DNA of 54,945 nt, from NCBI GenBank assembly GCA_047618565.1, contig JBLHKW010000008.1:1-54945 (forward strand), in the 5' to 3' direction. Positions 25,493 to 34,593 of the stretch are shown piece by piece. This DNA is from JBLHKW01 sp047618565. GTDB lineage: Bacteria > Planctomycetota > UBA1135 > GCA-002686595. The notes under the pieces were generated by a model. The model made no database searches and was not told the DNA's origin. It saw only the letters and a list, made by a program, of their open reading frames with translations. The stretch's first letter is position 1. Each line of letters starts with the position of its first letter. Made by a program: the position numbers and the translations under genes.

Positions 25493-26482
25493 TTGTCTCA
25501 CGATTCGAAGACGTTGAAGCAGCGCCTGGCCGGAGCCGCCGAGGTGATCCGGATCGAAGCGGAGACCATCGCTCAGCTGGAGGGCCGGCTGGACGAGAAC
25601 TTCTCGGTCGCCGTGGAGCAGGCCCTCGCCTGCGAGGGGCAGCTGGTGGTGACCGGCATGGGCAAGGCGGGCCTGGTGGGCCAGAAGATCTCCGCCACCC
25701 TGGCCAGCACCGGCACGCCCTCGTTCTTCCTGCACCCGGCCGAGGCCCTGCACGGCGACCTGGGCCGCATCCGCCCGCAGGACGTGCTTCTGGCAATCTC
25801 CAACTCAGGCGAGACGGCCGAGATCACGCGCCTGTTGCCGGTCGTACGCAAGATCGGGTCCTTCGTGATCGCGCTCACCGGACGGGTCGACTCGTCCCTC
25901 GGCCGCCTGGCCGACTGCATTCTCGATATCGGATCGGTCGAGGAAGCCTGCCCGCTCAAGCTCGCCCCGACAGCCAGCACGTCGGCCATGCTCGTGCTGG
26001 GCGATGCGCTGGCGATGGTGGTGCTGTCCGAGCGCGGCTTCGATCGCGAGGACTATGCGCGCTACCACCCTGCCGGCAGTCTGGGCCGCAAGCTGCTCCT
26101 CGTCGGCGAGGTCATGCGCAAGGACGCTGAGTTGCCCCTGGTCCCGGTCGGGACGAGCGTGAGCAACGTGCTGATCGTCACGTCGAAGACACCGGGTCGG
26201 CCGGGCGCAGCGCTGGTCGTGGATGCAGGCGGAAAGCTGGCCGGCATCTTCACCGACGGCGACCTGCGCCGCCTGCTCGAGACGGATGGCGTGGAGAAAC
26301 TCAACAACCCCGTCGACGACTTCATGGGGTCCAACCCGAAGACCCTGTCGGGCGACCAGCTCGCCGTGGACGCCTACCGGTTGCTGCGCGAGAACCGCGT
26401 CGACCAGGCTCCGGTGATCGATGACGAGGGGCGGCCCATTGGCCTGATCGACGTCCAGGATCTGATGGACGTGAGCATCTGA
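25493..26482 (+). CDS. kdsD: Arabinose-5-phosphate isomerase KdsD
   Basis: 329 residues, like E. coli KdsD (328). It converts ribulose-5-phosphate to arabinose-5-phosphate, the first step to Kdo. The SIS domain has VVTGMGKAGLVGQKISATLA, TGTPSFFLHPAEALHGDLG and AISNSGETAEI; two CBS domains cover about 205-329. I chose TTG 25493, nine bases after GGGAG, giving the standard length; GTG 25460 would add 11 residues. kdsC starts four bases after the stop. Together with the Lpt-like gene this mirrors the kdsD-kdsC-lptC-lptA order of proteobacteria. Confidence 0.94.
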   Translation: MSHDSKTLKQRLAGAAEVIRIEAETIAQLEGRLDENFSVAVEQALACEGQLVVTGMGKAGLVGQKISATLASTGTPSFFLHPAEALHGDLGRIRPQDVLLAISNSGETAEITRLLPVVRKIGSFVIALTGRVDSSLGRLADCILDIGSVEEACPLKLAPTASTSAMLVLGDALAMVVLSERGFDREDYARYHPAGSLGRKLLLVGEVMRKDAELPLVPVGTSVSNVLIVTSKTPGRPGAALVVDAGGKLAGIFTDGDLRRLLETDGVEKLNNPVDDFMGSNPKTLSGDQLAVDAYRLLRENRVDQAPVIDDEGRPIGLIDVQDLMDVSI

Positions 26483-26485
26483 GGT

Positions 26486-27031
26486 ATGGATGAGCTCTTG
26501 CGAAAGCTCGACCCGCATGTCGTGGAGAGCCTGGCTGGCGCTCGACTGCTGGCCCTGGATGTCGACGGCGTTCTGACCGAAGGGCGGGTCGAGTACGTCG
26601 GTGAGAACGAACAGCAGAGCTTCTGTGTTCAGGACGGACAGGGCCTGGTCTGGTTGCAGCGCGCGGGCGTGGTCGTGACCTGGATCACCGGCCGCGGATG
26701 CGATGCGACGCGGCGCCGTGCCGCGGAGCTCGGTGTCGAGGAGCTGCACGCGGGGGTGGGCCCCAAGGCCAGCGTGCTCGCAGACCTGCAGGGGCGCCTC
26801 GGAATCCCCATGGCGCAGACCATTGCGATGGGAGACGATCTGCCCGACCTGGGCCTGGCCGCGCGTGCGGCTGTCTTTGCGGCGCCATCCAATGCGCGCG
26901 ACGAGGTCAAGCAACGAGCGCAACTCGTAACGTGTGCACATGGCGGCAAGGGTGCCGTGCGCGAGGTCGTCGAGCTCATCCTGCGCGCCAGGGATGAGTG
27001 GTCGGCGATCGTCGACGCTGCTGGTTCATGA
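26486..27031 (+). CDS. kdsC: 3-deoxy-D-manno-octulosonate 8-phosphate phosphatase KdsC
   Basis: 181-residue HAD hydrolase that dephosphorylates Kdo-8-phosphate. The nucleophile motif is DVDGVLTEG with Asp25 and Asp27, WITGRG supplies the Thr of motif II, and MGDDLPDLGL the metal-binding motif IV. The size and lack of a cap domain fit KdsC. Its stop overlaps the start of the next gene (ATGA), coupling Kdo synthesis to the transport protein. kdsA and kdsB are not in the window. Confidence 0.94.
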   Translation: MDELLRKLDPHVVESLAGARLLALDVDGVLTEGRVEYVGENEQQSFCVQDGQGLVWLQRAGVVVTWITGRGCDATRRRAAELGVEELHAGVGPKASVLADLQGRLGIPMAQTIAMGDDLPDLGLAARAAVFAAPSNARDEVKQRAQLVTCAHGGKGAVREVVELILRARDEWSAIVDAAGS

Positions 27032-30000
27032 GGAAGCTCGCACTCTTCCTCGTCGTGTTCGGGCTGGGGTTTGCCGCCTTGCTCCTGATCGACCGTGCGT
27101 CCCGCGGCGCAAGCGAACCCGAGGCCGCCGACCAGGCGCCCGAGGTTGCGGTGGAGTCGGATCCGGAGTCCGGACCGGCGGACCCGCCGGGCGGTCTGGC
27201 CGGAGCACCAGAGCTCGGCGGAGGCGGACAGCCAGATCAGGACACCGGCGTTCGACCGCGCCCCGACATGGGCGCCGGCCAGGAGGGCGTGCGGGTGCGG
27301 CTCGAGGGTCCCCTCAGCTTCACCGCCTTTGGCGCGTCGGGCGCCAGGAGCCATCGGTTCAATGCGGGGCATGTGCAACCGCGCGAACCCGATGGGCGTG
27401 GGGTCTACGATGCTCACAATCTGACGATCGAGACCTACGACCCGGCGACCGGCGACTTGCGCATGACCGTGACTGCGGTGCGCGGGCGCATCCGGATCGA
27501 CGAGGGCGGTGGCATGCGGCTCGCGGACGAGGGTGGTGTCGAGCTCTTCGACGTGACGGTGACCCAGCACACGGGCGGTGCGCTGGTTCCGCTTGTCTTC
27601 AGCGCCGAGCACCTCATCGGACGGATCGACGTGGAGGCCTTCGAGACTGCGGGCGACACCGAGGTTGTCATCGAGGGCGTCGGGCTGTCGGGGCGCGGTC
27701 GCGGCCTGGTCTTCGACGGGCTGAGTGGAAGCTTCAGGCTCACGCGTGGTGGGAGCTTCGATTTCTCCTCGGACACAGGCACGCCGCTCCGGTTTTCGAC
27801 CCCCGAGAACGGGCCCTTGCAGATCGACCGGGTCGATGACACGCACCTGACCCTGCGCGCGTCGGACGGTGTCGAGATCGGGCTGCAGGCCGATCCGCTC
27901 GGACGGGTCACCGCGCGTGAAGCGGAGCTCTTTGCGCGCATCGAAGGGAGCGAGGTCCAGCTGGAACGCGCCATCGTGACGGGCGAGGTCGAGGCTACGC
28001 GCGGTACGGACCGTTTCGCTGGAGATCGGGCGCGTCTGGCGTTCGGCGAGGACAACCAGCTCGCTCAGCTCGAAATGGAAGGGTCGCCCGAATGGGAGCT
28101 GACCCTTGCGGATCAGGGCGAGGGCGCGCTGAGGGTTGAGGGCGACGGCGTGGGACCGCTCATCGTCGACTGGCTCGGTACGCTGCACTTCGACATGCGC
28201 GGTGTGTCCTCGTTTCGGGTTCCGAGCCGTGACCTCGTCGTGCAGGCCGCGGGCGGGATGAGCGGGACCATCAATGAGAACGGGAGCGATGGACAGTTCC
28301 GCGCGCTGGAGTCCGTGCGCCTGACGGATGCGCTCTGGAATGTTGTGACGGATGAGCTCTCGATCCGCATATGGGGCGACGGTCGGGTGCGCACGAGCGC
28401 TGTCGGATTGACGCGTATCGCCGGAACGGACGCCAGCGGGCAACCGGTCGACATGACCGCCACCGACGGTGTCGAGCTCGCCGGTGAAGGCGAAGCATGG
28501 CGCGTCGTACTGGCGCGTGAGGTCGAGCTGGTGACCACGGGCGTCGATGGGTTACGCATGACAGCGGGGCTTGTGCGCGACGCTGACCTGGCGCAACAGA
28601 CGCTCGAGGCTGAAGGTGGCGTGACCTATTCGTCGCCGCTGGGCACCGGTCAGGCACAGCGCGCCAGTGTCCTCGGATCGAATGACTTCGAGCTGCACGG
28701 TGGTGAGGGGGATCTTGCGCGCTTTCGCATCACGCCGCCGGTCAAGACGCACTCGGCCGCCGACGAGGCCGCCAACATCGGAAATTTCCAGGCGCGCGAG
28801 ATCGCAGTCCATGCGCAGAAGGTCGACGCGACCGGTGACGTCAGCGCGACCATCCTGGCCGGGGCGCGCACCTACCGGCTCGAGAGCGACACGCTGCAGG
28901 TCGAGACAGAGAACCTGGAGCGGCGCACCGGGTCGACATTCACGGCCGTCGGAACAGGCGTTCGACGGGCTTCGCTGCGCGAGTCCGGCCTCGACGTGAC
29001 GCTGAGCGCCGACGAGGTTCGCCTGAGCGGCGCGTGGGTGGAGAGCGAGGTGGAGAGCGGTAACGCACCCGAGCCCGCTGACGTCGTGGCGTCCGGATCC
29101 GTGGAAGTCGAGTACTTCGGCGGCATCGAGGTCGGAGCGGCGGGCGCGCGCTTCATCCTCGAGCGCGACGCGTCCGGTCGGATCGAGGCCGAGGAGGGCC
29201 AGCGCGTGTCGGCCTGGGGCCGTTTCCCGGATAGCGAACTGCCCTACGAGCTGACTGCCGATTGGGTCGAGTTCAACGCCGAGCGCGTGCGCGCACCGAA
29301 GCCCAGCGTCTTCGTCGACACCCAGTTGATGCCGTTCGGCCTGCCGGTGGTCACACGCAATCGCTTCACCCGTGCGGACGCGGACTGGCTCGTCGCGGAC
29401 CAGGACGGCCTCCTGTTGACCGGCGGCGTGCACCTCGAGGGCGCCGATCAGGAGGACTACGGCCTGACCCTGGACGCGGACATGCTACGCCTCCTGGTCA
29501 ACAATTCGGATTCGCCAGTGGCGCGCGGTGAAGCAGCGCCGGTCGTGTCCGTTGAGCGATTCGAGGCGTGGGGCGGTTTTCGGGCGAACTATCAGGGCAA
29601 CGCGCTGGTGCAGGGAAACTACTGCCTTGCGAGCCCCGAGCGGCTGCTGCTCGAGGGTGGCCCGGCGCGCGTGGATGTGCTCGGTCTCGCGCTGGAGTCT
29701 CGCCAGATTGACGTCGACCTCGTCAACTTCCTGGTCACCAGCGAGCGCGGCATCATGCGCAGCTCCGAGGATCACGGCGACTGGTCGATCGAGTTCTCTT
29801 CCGTGCGCCCGATCCAGGATGGCGACGAGACCATGATCGCCCTGCTCGCGCCGGTCTACACCGCACGCACATCGGGCGCGCGTGCTGACTGGGCCGTCTT
29901 CTGGATCGACTCCGAGGCCTGGGGCCAGAAGGGTCGTGAGGTCTTGTGGGGCGAGCCGAACTCCATGCCCGAAGGGCCCGTGCCGGTCCCGCTCCCCGAA

Positions 30001-32100
30001 CGCGACCTGCTCCCGAACATCTTCCGCCAGCTGCATGCCGGGTCCCTGTCGGGCTTCATGCGCGCGCTCTACCTCGAAGGCGAAGCCGAGGTGACGGAAA
30101 ACGGGGCACGCGAGGCGCGCGCGGACGCGATCTTCATCGACACGGTGGCGAACCAGGCCTGGCTCCGGAACGCCGAGGTGGTGCCCGTTCTCCACCTAGG
30201 GACGCGCGTGCAGCGGGTGCGGACGCGCGCCGAGGAGCTGCACACGGCGGTCGATGGAACGCTACGCGCGTCGCACGCATCCCTGTCGGCTTGCGATCAC
30301 GAGGTGCCGCACTACCAGATCGAGACGGGCGAGCTCGTGCTCGAGCCGCGAGAGGGTGGCAGCTGGCGAATCTCCGCGCGCAAGAACCGGCTCTTCTTTG
30401 GCGGCGGGTTCCAGGTTCCCTTGCCCCCGATCGGGCGCGCCGTTCTGGATCCAGGCGGCGACCTGGTCGGGTTCGAGAACGACAGCGGGGAGCTGATCAC
30501 CTTCGATCGACTCGTCTTTGGTAATACGGCACGCTTCGGCACTGCTGTCACGACGGCCTTCCAGCGCGACATCGGCAAGGTCGGCAAGACCGTCAGCAAG
30601 GCTGCGGGATTCTCCAAGAACGTGAAGGGCAAGTGGAACTACGAGGTCGCGTGGCTCAGTTCCCGTGGTCCACTTGCGCGTGTCGGCCTGCAGTTGCGAG
30701 AGCGCAGCCGCCGCGGGCACGGCGACGAGGAATTCTGGCTCGACATGTACGTTTCGGCCGTGCCCGACGGCGGCAGCGACCGCGGACTGGTGCGTGTCGA
30801 TGAAGCCGATCGGGATGATCTGCGCCAGTGGGCCAATGCGCGTGGCCGCTACCCGATCGCGAACAACGAGTGGCTGGACCTGGCTTTCACCAAGCAGAGC
30901 GATGCCGGCGTGCAGGCGGAGTTCTACGAGAACGAGTTCCTCGAGTACGAGGAGCGCGACAACTACCTGCACTGGCGCAAGGCCGACGGAGTCACCTATC
31001 TGGACGCGGCGGCGAGCGTGCGTTCGGAGGGCTTTCGCACGCAGGTCGAGGAGCTGCCGTCGGTCGGCCTGTATCAGGGTTCGACGCCCGTGGCGGACAT
31101 TGCGGGCGTGCCCGTATTCTGGGGCACGAAGCTGGATGTCGAATACTTGCGCCGGCGGGAATCCGACCGGTCCGAGCCCGAGGTCTTTGGCGACGGGGTC
31201 GAGAGCATTTTTGACGACGGCCTCGGGGATAGCGAGGTCCTGCGCGTCGACAACACCCACCGCCTGGCCATGCCCATCGAGCTGGGCGATACGGGCGTTC
31301 GTGCCACTCCGTTCGTCGACGCCGAACTCACGGCATGGGACCGCGGCGAGGACTCGTCGGATCATCCGGCGCGGGCGGGTCTGTTCGGCGGGGCCGAGCT
31401 GTCCGCGTCGTTCTGGAAGGTGCGCGACGACGGCTTCATCCACGCGCTCGCACCGAGCGCCAGTTTCCGGGGAGACCTCGCGATCGAGGAGTCCGGCGGC
31501 CAGCCGGTCGTGTTCAGCGAGCGCGAACGTCCGCTCGACGGCAAGGAGCTGCGGCTCGGGCTGCGTTCGCGTTGGTGGCAGCCCGGAAATTCCAAGCGTT
31601 TCGACCTCGAGCTACTCGGCATCCAGCGCTACGACCGCGCGGACAGCCTGCCCGACCAGCGCGAGCTGGGTCTGCTCGGTAACCTGCACACGGACATCGG
31701 CGTGACGCCTTTCGTCCTGCTCTACGACCTGCGCTTCGATCTCGAGGAGTCCACCACGAGCTACTCGCGTACCACGATCGGAGCCAGGCCCAGGAAGGAC
31801 CTCGCGCTCGAGCTTTCCCACGATCGCGGTCTCGATGACGCTGGGCAGCAGCTCTACGAGGCGGCCACCGTCGCGGCCCGTTACCGGTTCTCTCCCAAGT
31901 GGGAGGTCGAGGGCCGACAGACGATCTCCTTCCTCGACAACGGCAGGCTCAACAACGACTTCAGCCTGCGCCGGTTTGCGCACGACGTGTTGCTCGAGAT
32001 CCGTGTCAGCTTCCGTGCTGGCGAGGGTACGTCCTTCAGCTTCAACCTCGCGCCCCTGCTGGCCTGGCGCCGGCGCCGGCTCGGTCGCCTCGGCTTCTGA
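27028..32100 (+). CDS. Giant LptC/LptA-like to LptD fusion, putative one-chain LPS transport bridge
   Basis: 1690 residues. The N-terminus MRKLALFLVV plus FGLGFAALLLI is an uncleaved-looking membrane anchor as in LptC, with no clear signal peptidase site. A Pro/Gly/Asp-rich linker (about 27-88) follows. Residues about 90-1080 alternate short strands with turns, like the OstA/LptA beta-jellyroll (for example IVTGEVEATRGTDRFAGDRA). Near 1080-1120 ACDHEVPHYQIETGELVLEP and SARKNRLFFGGGFQVPLPPIG match the end of the LptD N-terminal domain. From about 1110 an LptD-type barrel runs to the C-terminus, with RDNYLHWRKADG, FRTQVEELPS and a terminal Phe. It follows kdsD-kdsC by an ATGA overlap. Inferred role: carrying lipopolysaccharide from inner membrane to surface in one polypeptide. 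LptE and LptBFG are not here. Confidence 0.75.
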   Translation: MRKLALFLVVFGLGFAALLLIDRASRGASEPEAADQAPEVAVESDPESGPADPPGGLAGAPELGGGGQPDQDTGVRPRPDMGAGQEGVRVRLEGPLSFTAFGASGARSHRFNAGHVQPREPDGRGVYDAHNLTIETYDPATGDLRMTVTAVRGRIRIDEGGGMRLADEGGVELFDVTVTQHTGGALVPLVFSAEHLIGRIDVEAFETAGDTEVVIEGVGLSGRGRGLVFDGLSGSFRLTRGGSFDFSSDTGTPLRFSTPENGPLQIDRVDDTHLTLRASDGVEIGLQADPLGRVTAREAELFARIEGSEVQLERAIVTGEVEATRGTDRFAGDRARLAFGEDNQLAQLEMEGSPEWELTLADQGEGALRVEGDGVGPLIVDWLGTLHFDMRGVSSFRVPSRDLVVQAAGGMSGTINENGSDGQFRALESVRLTDALWNVVTDELSIRIWGDGRVRTSAVGLTRIAGTDASGQPVDMTATDGVELAGEGEAWRVVLAREVELVTTGVDGLRMTAGLVRDADLAQQTLEAEGGVTYSSPLGTGQAQRASVLGSNDFELHGGEGDLARFRITPPVKTHSAADEAANIGNFQAREIAVHAQKVDATGDVSATILAGARTYRLESDTLQVETENLERRTGSTFTAVGTGVRRASLRESGLDVTLSADEVRLSGAWVESEVESGNAPEPADVVASGSVEVEYFGGIEVGAAGARFILERDASGRIEAEEGQRVSAWGRFPDSELPYELTADWVEFNAERVRAPKPSVFVDTQLMPFGLPVVTRNRFTRADADWLVADQDGLLLTGGVHLEGADQEDYGLTLDADMLRLLVNNSDSPVARGEAAPVVSVERFEAWGGFRANYQGNALVQGNYCLASPERLLLEGGPARVDVLGLALESRQIDVDLVNFLVTSERGIMRSSEDHGDWSIEFSSVRPIQDGDETMIALLAPVYTARTSGARADWAVFWIDSEAWGQKGREVLWGEPNSMPEGPVPVPLPERDLLPNIFRQLHAGSLSGFMRALYLEGEAEVTENGAREARADAIFIDTVANQAWLRNAEVVPVLHLGTRVQRVRTRAEELHTAVDGTLRASHASLSACDHEVPHYQIETGELVLEPREGGSWRISARKNRLFFGGGFQVPLPPIGRAVLDPGGDLVGFENDSGELITFDRLVFGNTARFGTAVTTAFQRDIGKVGKTVSKAAGFSKNVKGKWNYEVAWLSSRGPLARVGLQLRERSRRGHGDEEFWLDMYVSAVPDGGSDRGLVRVDEADRDDLRQWANARGRYPIANNEWLDLAFTKQSDAGVQAEFYENEFLEYEERDNYLHWRKADGVTYLDAAASVRSEGFRTQVEELPSVGLYQGSTPVADIAGVPVFWGTKLDVEYLRRRESDRSEPEVFGDGVESIFDDGLGDSEVLRVDNTHRLAMPIELGDTGVRATPFVDAELTAWDRGEDSSDHPARAGLFGGAELSASFWKVRDDGFIHALAPSASFRGDLAIEESGGQPVVFSERERPLDGKELRLGLRSRWWQPGNSKRFDLELLGIQRYDRADSLPDQRELGLLGNLHTDIGVTPFVLLYDLRFDLEESTTSYSRTTIGARPRKDLALELSHDRGLDDAGQQLYEAATVAARYRFSPKWEVEGRQTISFLDNGRLNNDFSLRRFAHDVLLEIRVSFRAGEGTSFSFNLAPLLAWRRRRLGRLGF

Positions 32101-32106
32101 TAGGAT
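32101..32106 (+). promoter_or_regulatory. Candidate -10 element TAGGAT before the TatA/B gene
   Basis: TAGGAT begins right after the stop codon of the Lpt-like gene and ends six bases before the GTG start of the TatA/B gene. The spacing would give a leaderless message. The overlapping AGGA could instead serve as a weak ribosome site. Confidence 0.35.
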
Positions 32107-32112
32107 ACGCCC

Positions 32113-32457
32113 GTGCTGGCCCTGCTCGGAAACTTCGACCTGACCGAACTCATCGTCATCGGCGTGGGCGCGCTACTCGTATTCGGTCGGCGCCTGCCGG
32201 AGGTGGCCATGAAGGCCGCCGCGCAGGTGATGCGTTTTCGACGTGCCGTCTCCCAGATGTGGCGCGAGGCGGGCATCGAAGACGAGCTGCGGCGCGTGAA
32301 GCGCGAGATCGAGGTCGATGTGTCGAGCGGGCCTTCGCGCAGCGCAGCGCTGCAGGTGAAGGCGCGTCAGGACGAATTGCGGGGCCAGGCCGCGTCCGTC
32401 GAGCGTGCACAACCGTCCGAACCGACCAAGCCCATCTCGCCCGCTGACGAACAGTAG
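32113..32457 (+). CDS. TatA/TatB-family twin-arginine translocase subunit
   Basis: 114 residues. A short N-terminal membrane helix (LTELIVIGVGALLVFG) leads into the conserved FGRRLPEVAM hinge and an amphipathic helix (KAAAQVMRFRRAVSQMW). A charged tail follows. The FGxxLPE wording and the EDELRRVKREIE helix suggest TatB or a TatA paralogue; the two cannot be separated on sequence alone. TatC is not in the window. It starts at GTG 32113 and is followed 12 bases later by the TIM-barrel gene. Confidence 0.85.
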   Translation: MLALLGNFDLTELIVIGVGALLVFGRRLPEVAMKAAAQVMRFRRAVSQMWREAGIEDELRRVKREIEVDVSSGPSRSAALQVKARQDELRGQAASVERAQPSEPTKPISPADEQ

Positions 32458-32469
32458 GGCGCCAAAGAA

Positions 32470-33378
32470 GTGTTCACGATCGGCTACAACACGAACGGCC
32501 TGGCGCACCACCGGTTACTGGATGCGCTGCGGTTGCTTTCGGACCTGGGCTATGAGGGCGTTGCGATCACCCCCGATGTGGGCGTGCTCGATCCGTTGCA
32601 GCTCGACCGGGGTCTGATGGCCGACACCCGTTCCTGGGCACAGGATCTCGGCCTGGCCCTGTCGATCGAGACCGGCGCGCGTTTCGTGCTCGACGCGCGC
32701 CGCAAGCACTACCCGACGCTTCTCGAGGATGACCCGCAGGCGCGTGCCCGACGCGTGGACTTCCTGAAGCGCTCGATCGACATGGCGGCCGCGCTCGAGG
32801 CGCCGCTGGTCTCGCTGTGGAGTGGTGCTGCACCCGACGGCTGCGTGGCGGATGATCCGGACTCGCCGGGCGCGGAGGATGCGCGCGCGATCGGCTGGGA
32901 GCGGTTGTGTCACGGGCTCACTCAGGTGCTCGAGCACGGCCGCGAATGTGGAGTCCAGATCGCATTCGAGCCCGAGCCCGGCATGTTCATCGAGCGCCCG
33001 GGCGGCTACGGGGAACTGCTGGAGCGGCTCGGGCCGGCGGGTGACGCCCTGGGCCTGTGCCTCGATGTGGGGCACCTGCTCGTCACCGGGGACCTGCCTG
33101 TCGAGCGTGTGATCCACGCGTGGGCGCCACGCCTGGTCCACGTTCACCTGGATGACATCGCCGACGGCATTCACGAGCACTGCATGTTCGGAAGCGGCGA
33201 CCTGGACCTGACCGCGACATTAAGCGCTTTGATAGAAGTAGGTTACGACGGAATGGCGGCCGTCGAGCTGAGTCGTGATAGCCACCGAGGGGCGGCTGCG
33301 GCAGGCGAGGCGATGGATCGCATCCGGGCCGCGCTGGGTGGTTCCGGGCCGGACGGCGCCGGCCTCTCCGCCAGCTGA
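32470..33378 (+). CDS. Sugar phosphate isomerase/epimerase-like TIM-barrel protein
   Basis: 302 residues of the xylose isomerase-like AP endonuclease superfamily (IolE/IolI type). Probable metal ligands are Glu in AFEPEPGMF, Asp in LCLDVGHLL, His in HVHLDDI and Glu in AAVELSRDS. It starts at GTG 32470, 12 bases after the TatA/B stop, so it is probably in the same transcript. The substrate is unknown; related proteins isomerise inositol derivatives or sugars. Confidence 0.82.
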   Translation: MFTIGYNTNGLAHHRLLDALRLLSDLGYEGVAITPDVGVLDPLQLDRGLMADTRSWAQDLGLALSIETGARFVLDARRKHYPTLLEDDPQARARRVDFLKRSIDMAAALEAPLVSLWSGAAPDGCVADDPDSPGAEDARAIGWERLCHGLTQVLEHGRECGVQIAFEPEPGMFIERPGGYGELLERLGPAGDALGLCLDVGHLLVTGDLPVERVIHAWAPRLVHVHLDDIADGIHEHCMFGSGDLDLTATLSALIEVGYDGMAAVELSRDSHRGAAAAGEAMDRIRAALGGSGPDGAGLSAS

Positions 33379-33519
33379 GCCTGGGCCTGGTGCTGCCCGC
33401 TGGCCCGCTCCTAGGTTGGGCTTGGACAGATGGTTAGGAGATGTACACAATGGCGACCGCAGCCCCGGGACCCCTTGGCGTAAGGGTCTTCACCCGTCCC
33501 CCTTCTGCGAGGCTAGAAC

Positions 33520-33789
33520 ATGGCAACACCCGTCCCCAGTAGAGTGTGTCCGACACGCGTGGATCACACACCCGCTCTCTTTGCTCACATCGTGAGCGCA
33601 GGGCATTGCCAGAAGCGCCAGCGTTCGCTGTATCACAAGTGCTTTACCTGTGCGTACAACAATGACCACGTCAGCCTGAACGGCCTACCGCCCACGCCTG
33701 GCATGGGACCCCGCGTTCCAGCTCAGCCAGCCGTCGCCGAGCCGGCACCGGTCGTCCCGCAGGTCGGCGCCCAAGGCCAGGCCAGCTAG
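33520..33789 (+). CDS. Small Cys/His-rich protein of unknown function
   Basis: 89 residues, not recognised. Cysteines at 10, 30, 41 and 44 with His at 15, 23, 29 and 39 look like a small metal-binding knuckle, especially HKCFTCAYNN. The last 30 residues are Pro/Ala/Gly-rich and probably disordered. The ATG follows GAGGCTAGAAC. It stands alone between the TIM-barrel gene and a convergent lipoprotein-like gene. Coding status rests on the Cys pattern and an intact frame. Confidence 0.5.
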   Translation: MATPVPSRVCPTRVDHTPALFAHIVSAGHCQKRQRSLYHKCFTCAYNNDHVSLNGLPPTPGMGPRVPAQPAVAEPAPVVPQVGAQGQAS

Positions 33790-33833
33790 CGGGCCGTCGC
33801 GCATCGTTCGTCGACCCGGCACGGGCCGTGGCG

Positions 33834-34352
33834 TTACTCCAGCCAGGTTTCGTGCAGGTGGATCCACTCGACGCCGTTGGGCGTTCCGGGCCTTGCACGT
33901 AACAGCGCGGAGCTGATCCGACCGCGTTCCACGCCACCCTCGGCCTGCCACTCCTCGTAGGTGACGAGGAAGAGGCCGTCGCCGATCGTGCGCACCTGTT
34001 CGGCGCGGGTGTAGACCTTCATGGCGGGCCCGCTCCCCACGGCGGCGGAACCGTGCGCGCCGCGCACCCGATCCAGGATCTCGAGTCGCGAGAAGGCCAC
34101 GCCTCCGGGCGAGACCATCACGAACTCATCCGCAAGGGCTACGGCAAAGCGTTCGAAGGCTTCATCCGTCTGTTCCAGCTCTCCGAGGAACCAGGCCTCG
34201 AAGAAGGCGTGTAGCTGAACGACCTCTGCGCGGCAGCTCTCGTGCATCGACGCGTTTCCTTCCTTGGTCAGGCGCGTGGGCGAATCGCTTGCCACCGACG
34301 AGCAGGCATGGGCGAACAGTACAGCGAGGGCGATCAGCAGGCTCCGTAACAT
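33834..34352 (-). CDS. Exported SnoaL/DUF4440-like protein, possible lipoprotein
   Basis: 172 residues. A signal sequence (MLRSLLIALAVLFAHAC) may end at a lipobox Cys, though AHAC is not a perfect match. The mature part has the alpha+beta roll pattern of DUF4440/SnoaL proteins: a helical start (LHAFFEAWFLGELEQTDEAF), then FVMVSPGGVAFSRLEIL and a C-terminal HLHETWLE. I chose ATG 34352; the frame is open for 81 codons upstream without a signal peptide. TAGGCT lies seven bases before the ATG. Function unknown. Confidence 0.72.
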   Translation of the reverse strand: MLRSLLIALAVLFAHACSSVASDSPTRLTKEGNASMHESCRAEVVQLHAFFEAWFLGELEQTDEAFERFAVALADEFVMVSPGGVAFSRLEILDRVRGAHGSAAVGSGPAMKVYTRAEQVRTIGDGLFLVTYEEWQAEGGVERGRISSALLRARPGTPNGVEWIHLHETWLE

Positions 34353-34359
34353 GCCGAGC

Positions 34360-34365
34360 AGCCTA
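34360..34365 (-). promoter_or_regulatory. Candidate -10 hexamer TAGGCT seven bases before a start codon
   Basis: TAGGCT on the minus strand, seven bases before ATG 34352 of the SnoaL-like gene. There is no ribosome site between it and the ATG. Confidence 0.35.
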
Positions 34366-34593
34366 TCATGGGAGGTCGCCCGCTGGCCGTTGAGGGTTTT
34401 TCCTGGCGAGCCCAGGTCGCGCCGGGCATCAAATACGAATTGGAGCCAGCAGCCCTGGCACCCGCGGCAGATCCTCTGAGCCCACATGCCCGGCCCGGGG
34501 CTAATGGAAACAAGAAATGCGTACGCCGCGCAGTTAGCGGCCCACGACAATGAAGCGCTCCAGCTGCCAACCAAGACCTCCAAGGAGTTCGCC

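Noticed and set aside
26629..28443. 604-codon antisense frame across kdsC and the Lpt-like gene
   Set aside because: No recognisable domain; it spans two genes with clear sense-strand motifs.
30262..31443. 393-codon antisense frame inside the Lpt-like gene
   Set aside because: It lies opposite the barrel with LptD-like segments; composition shadow only.
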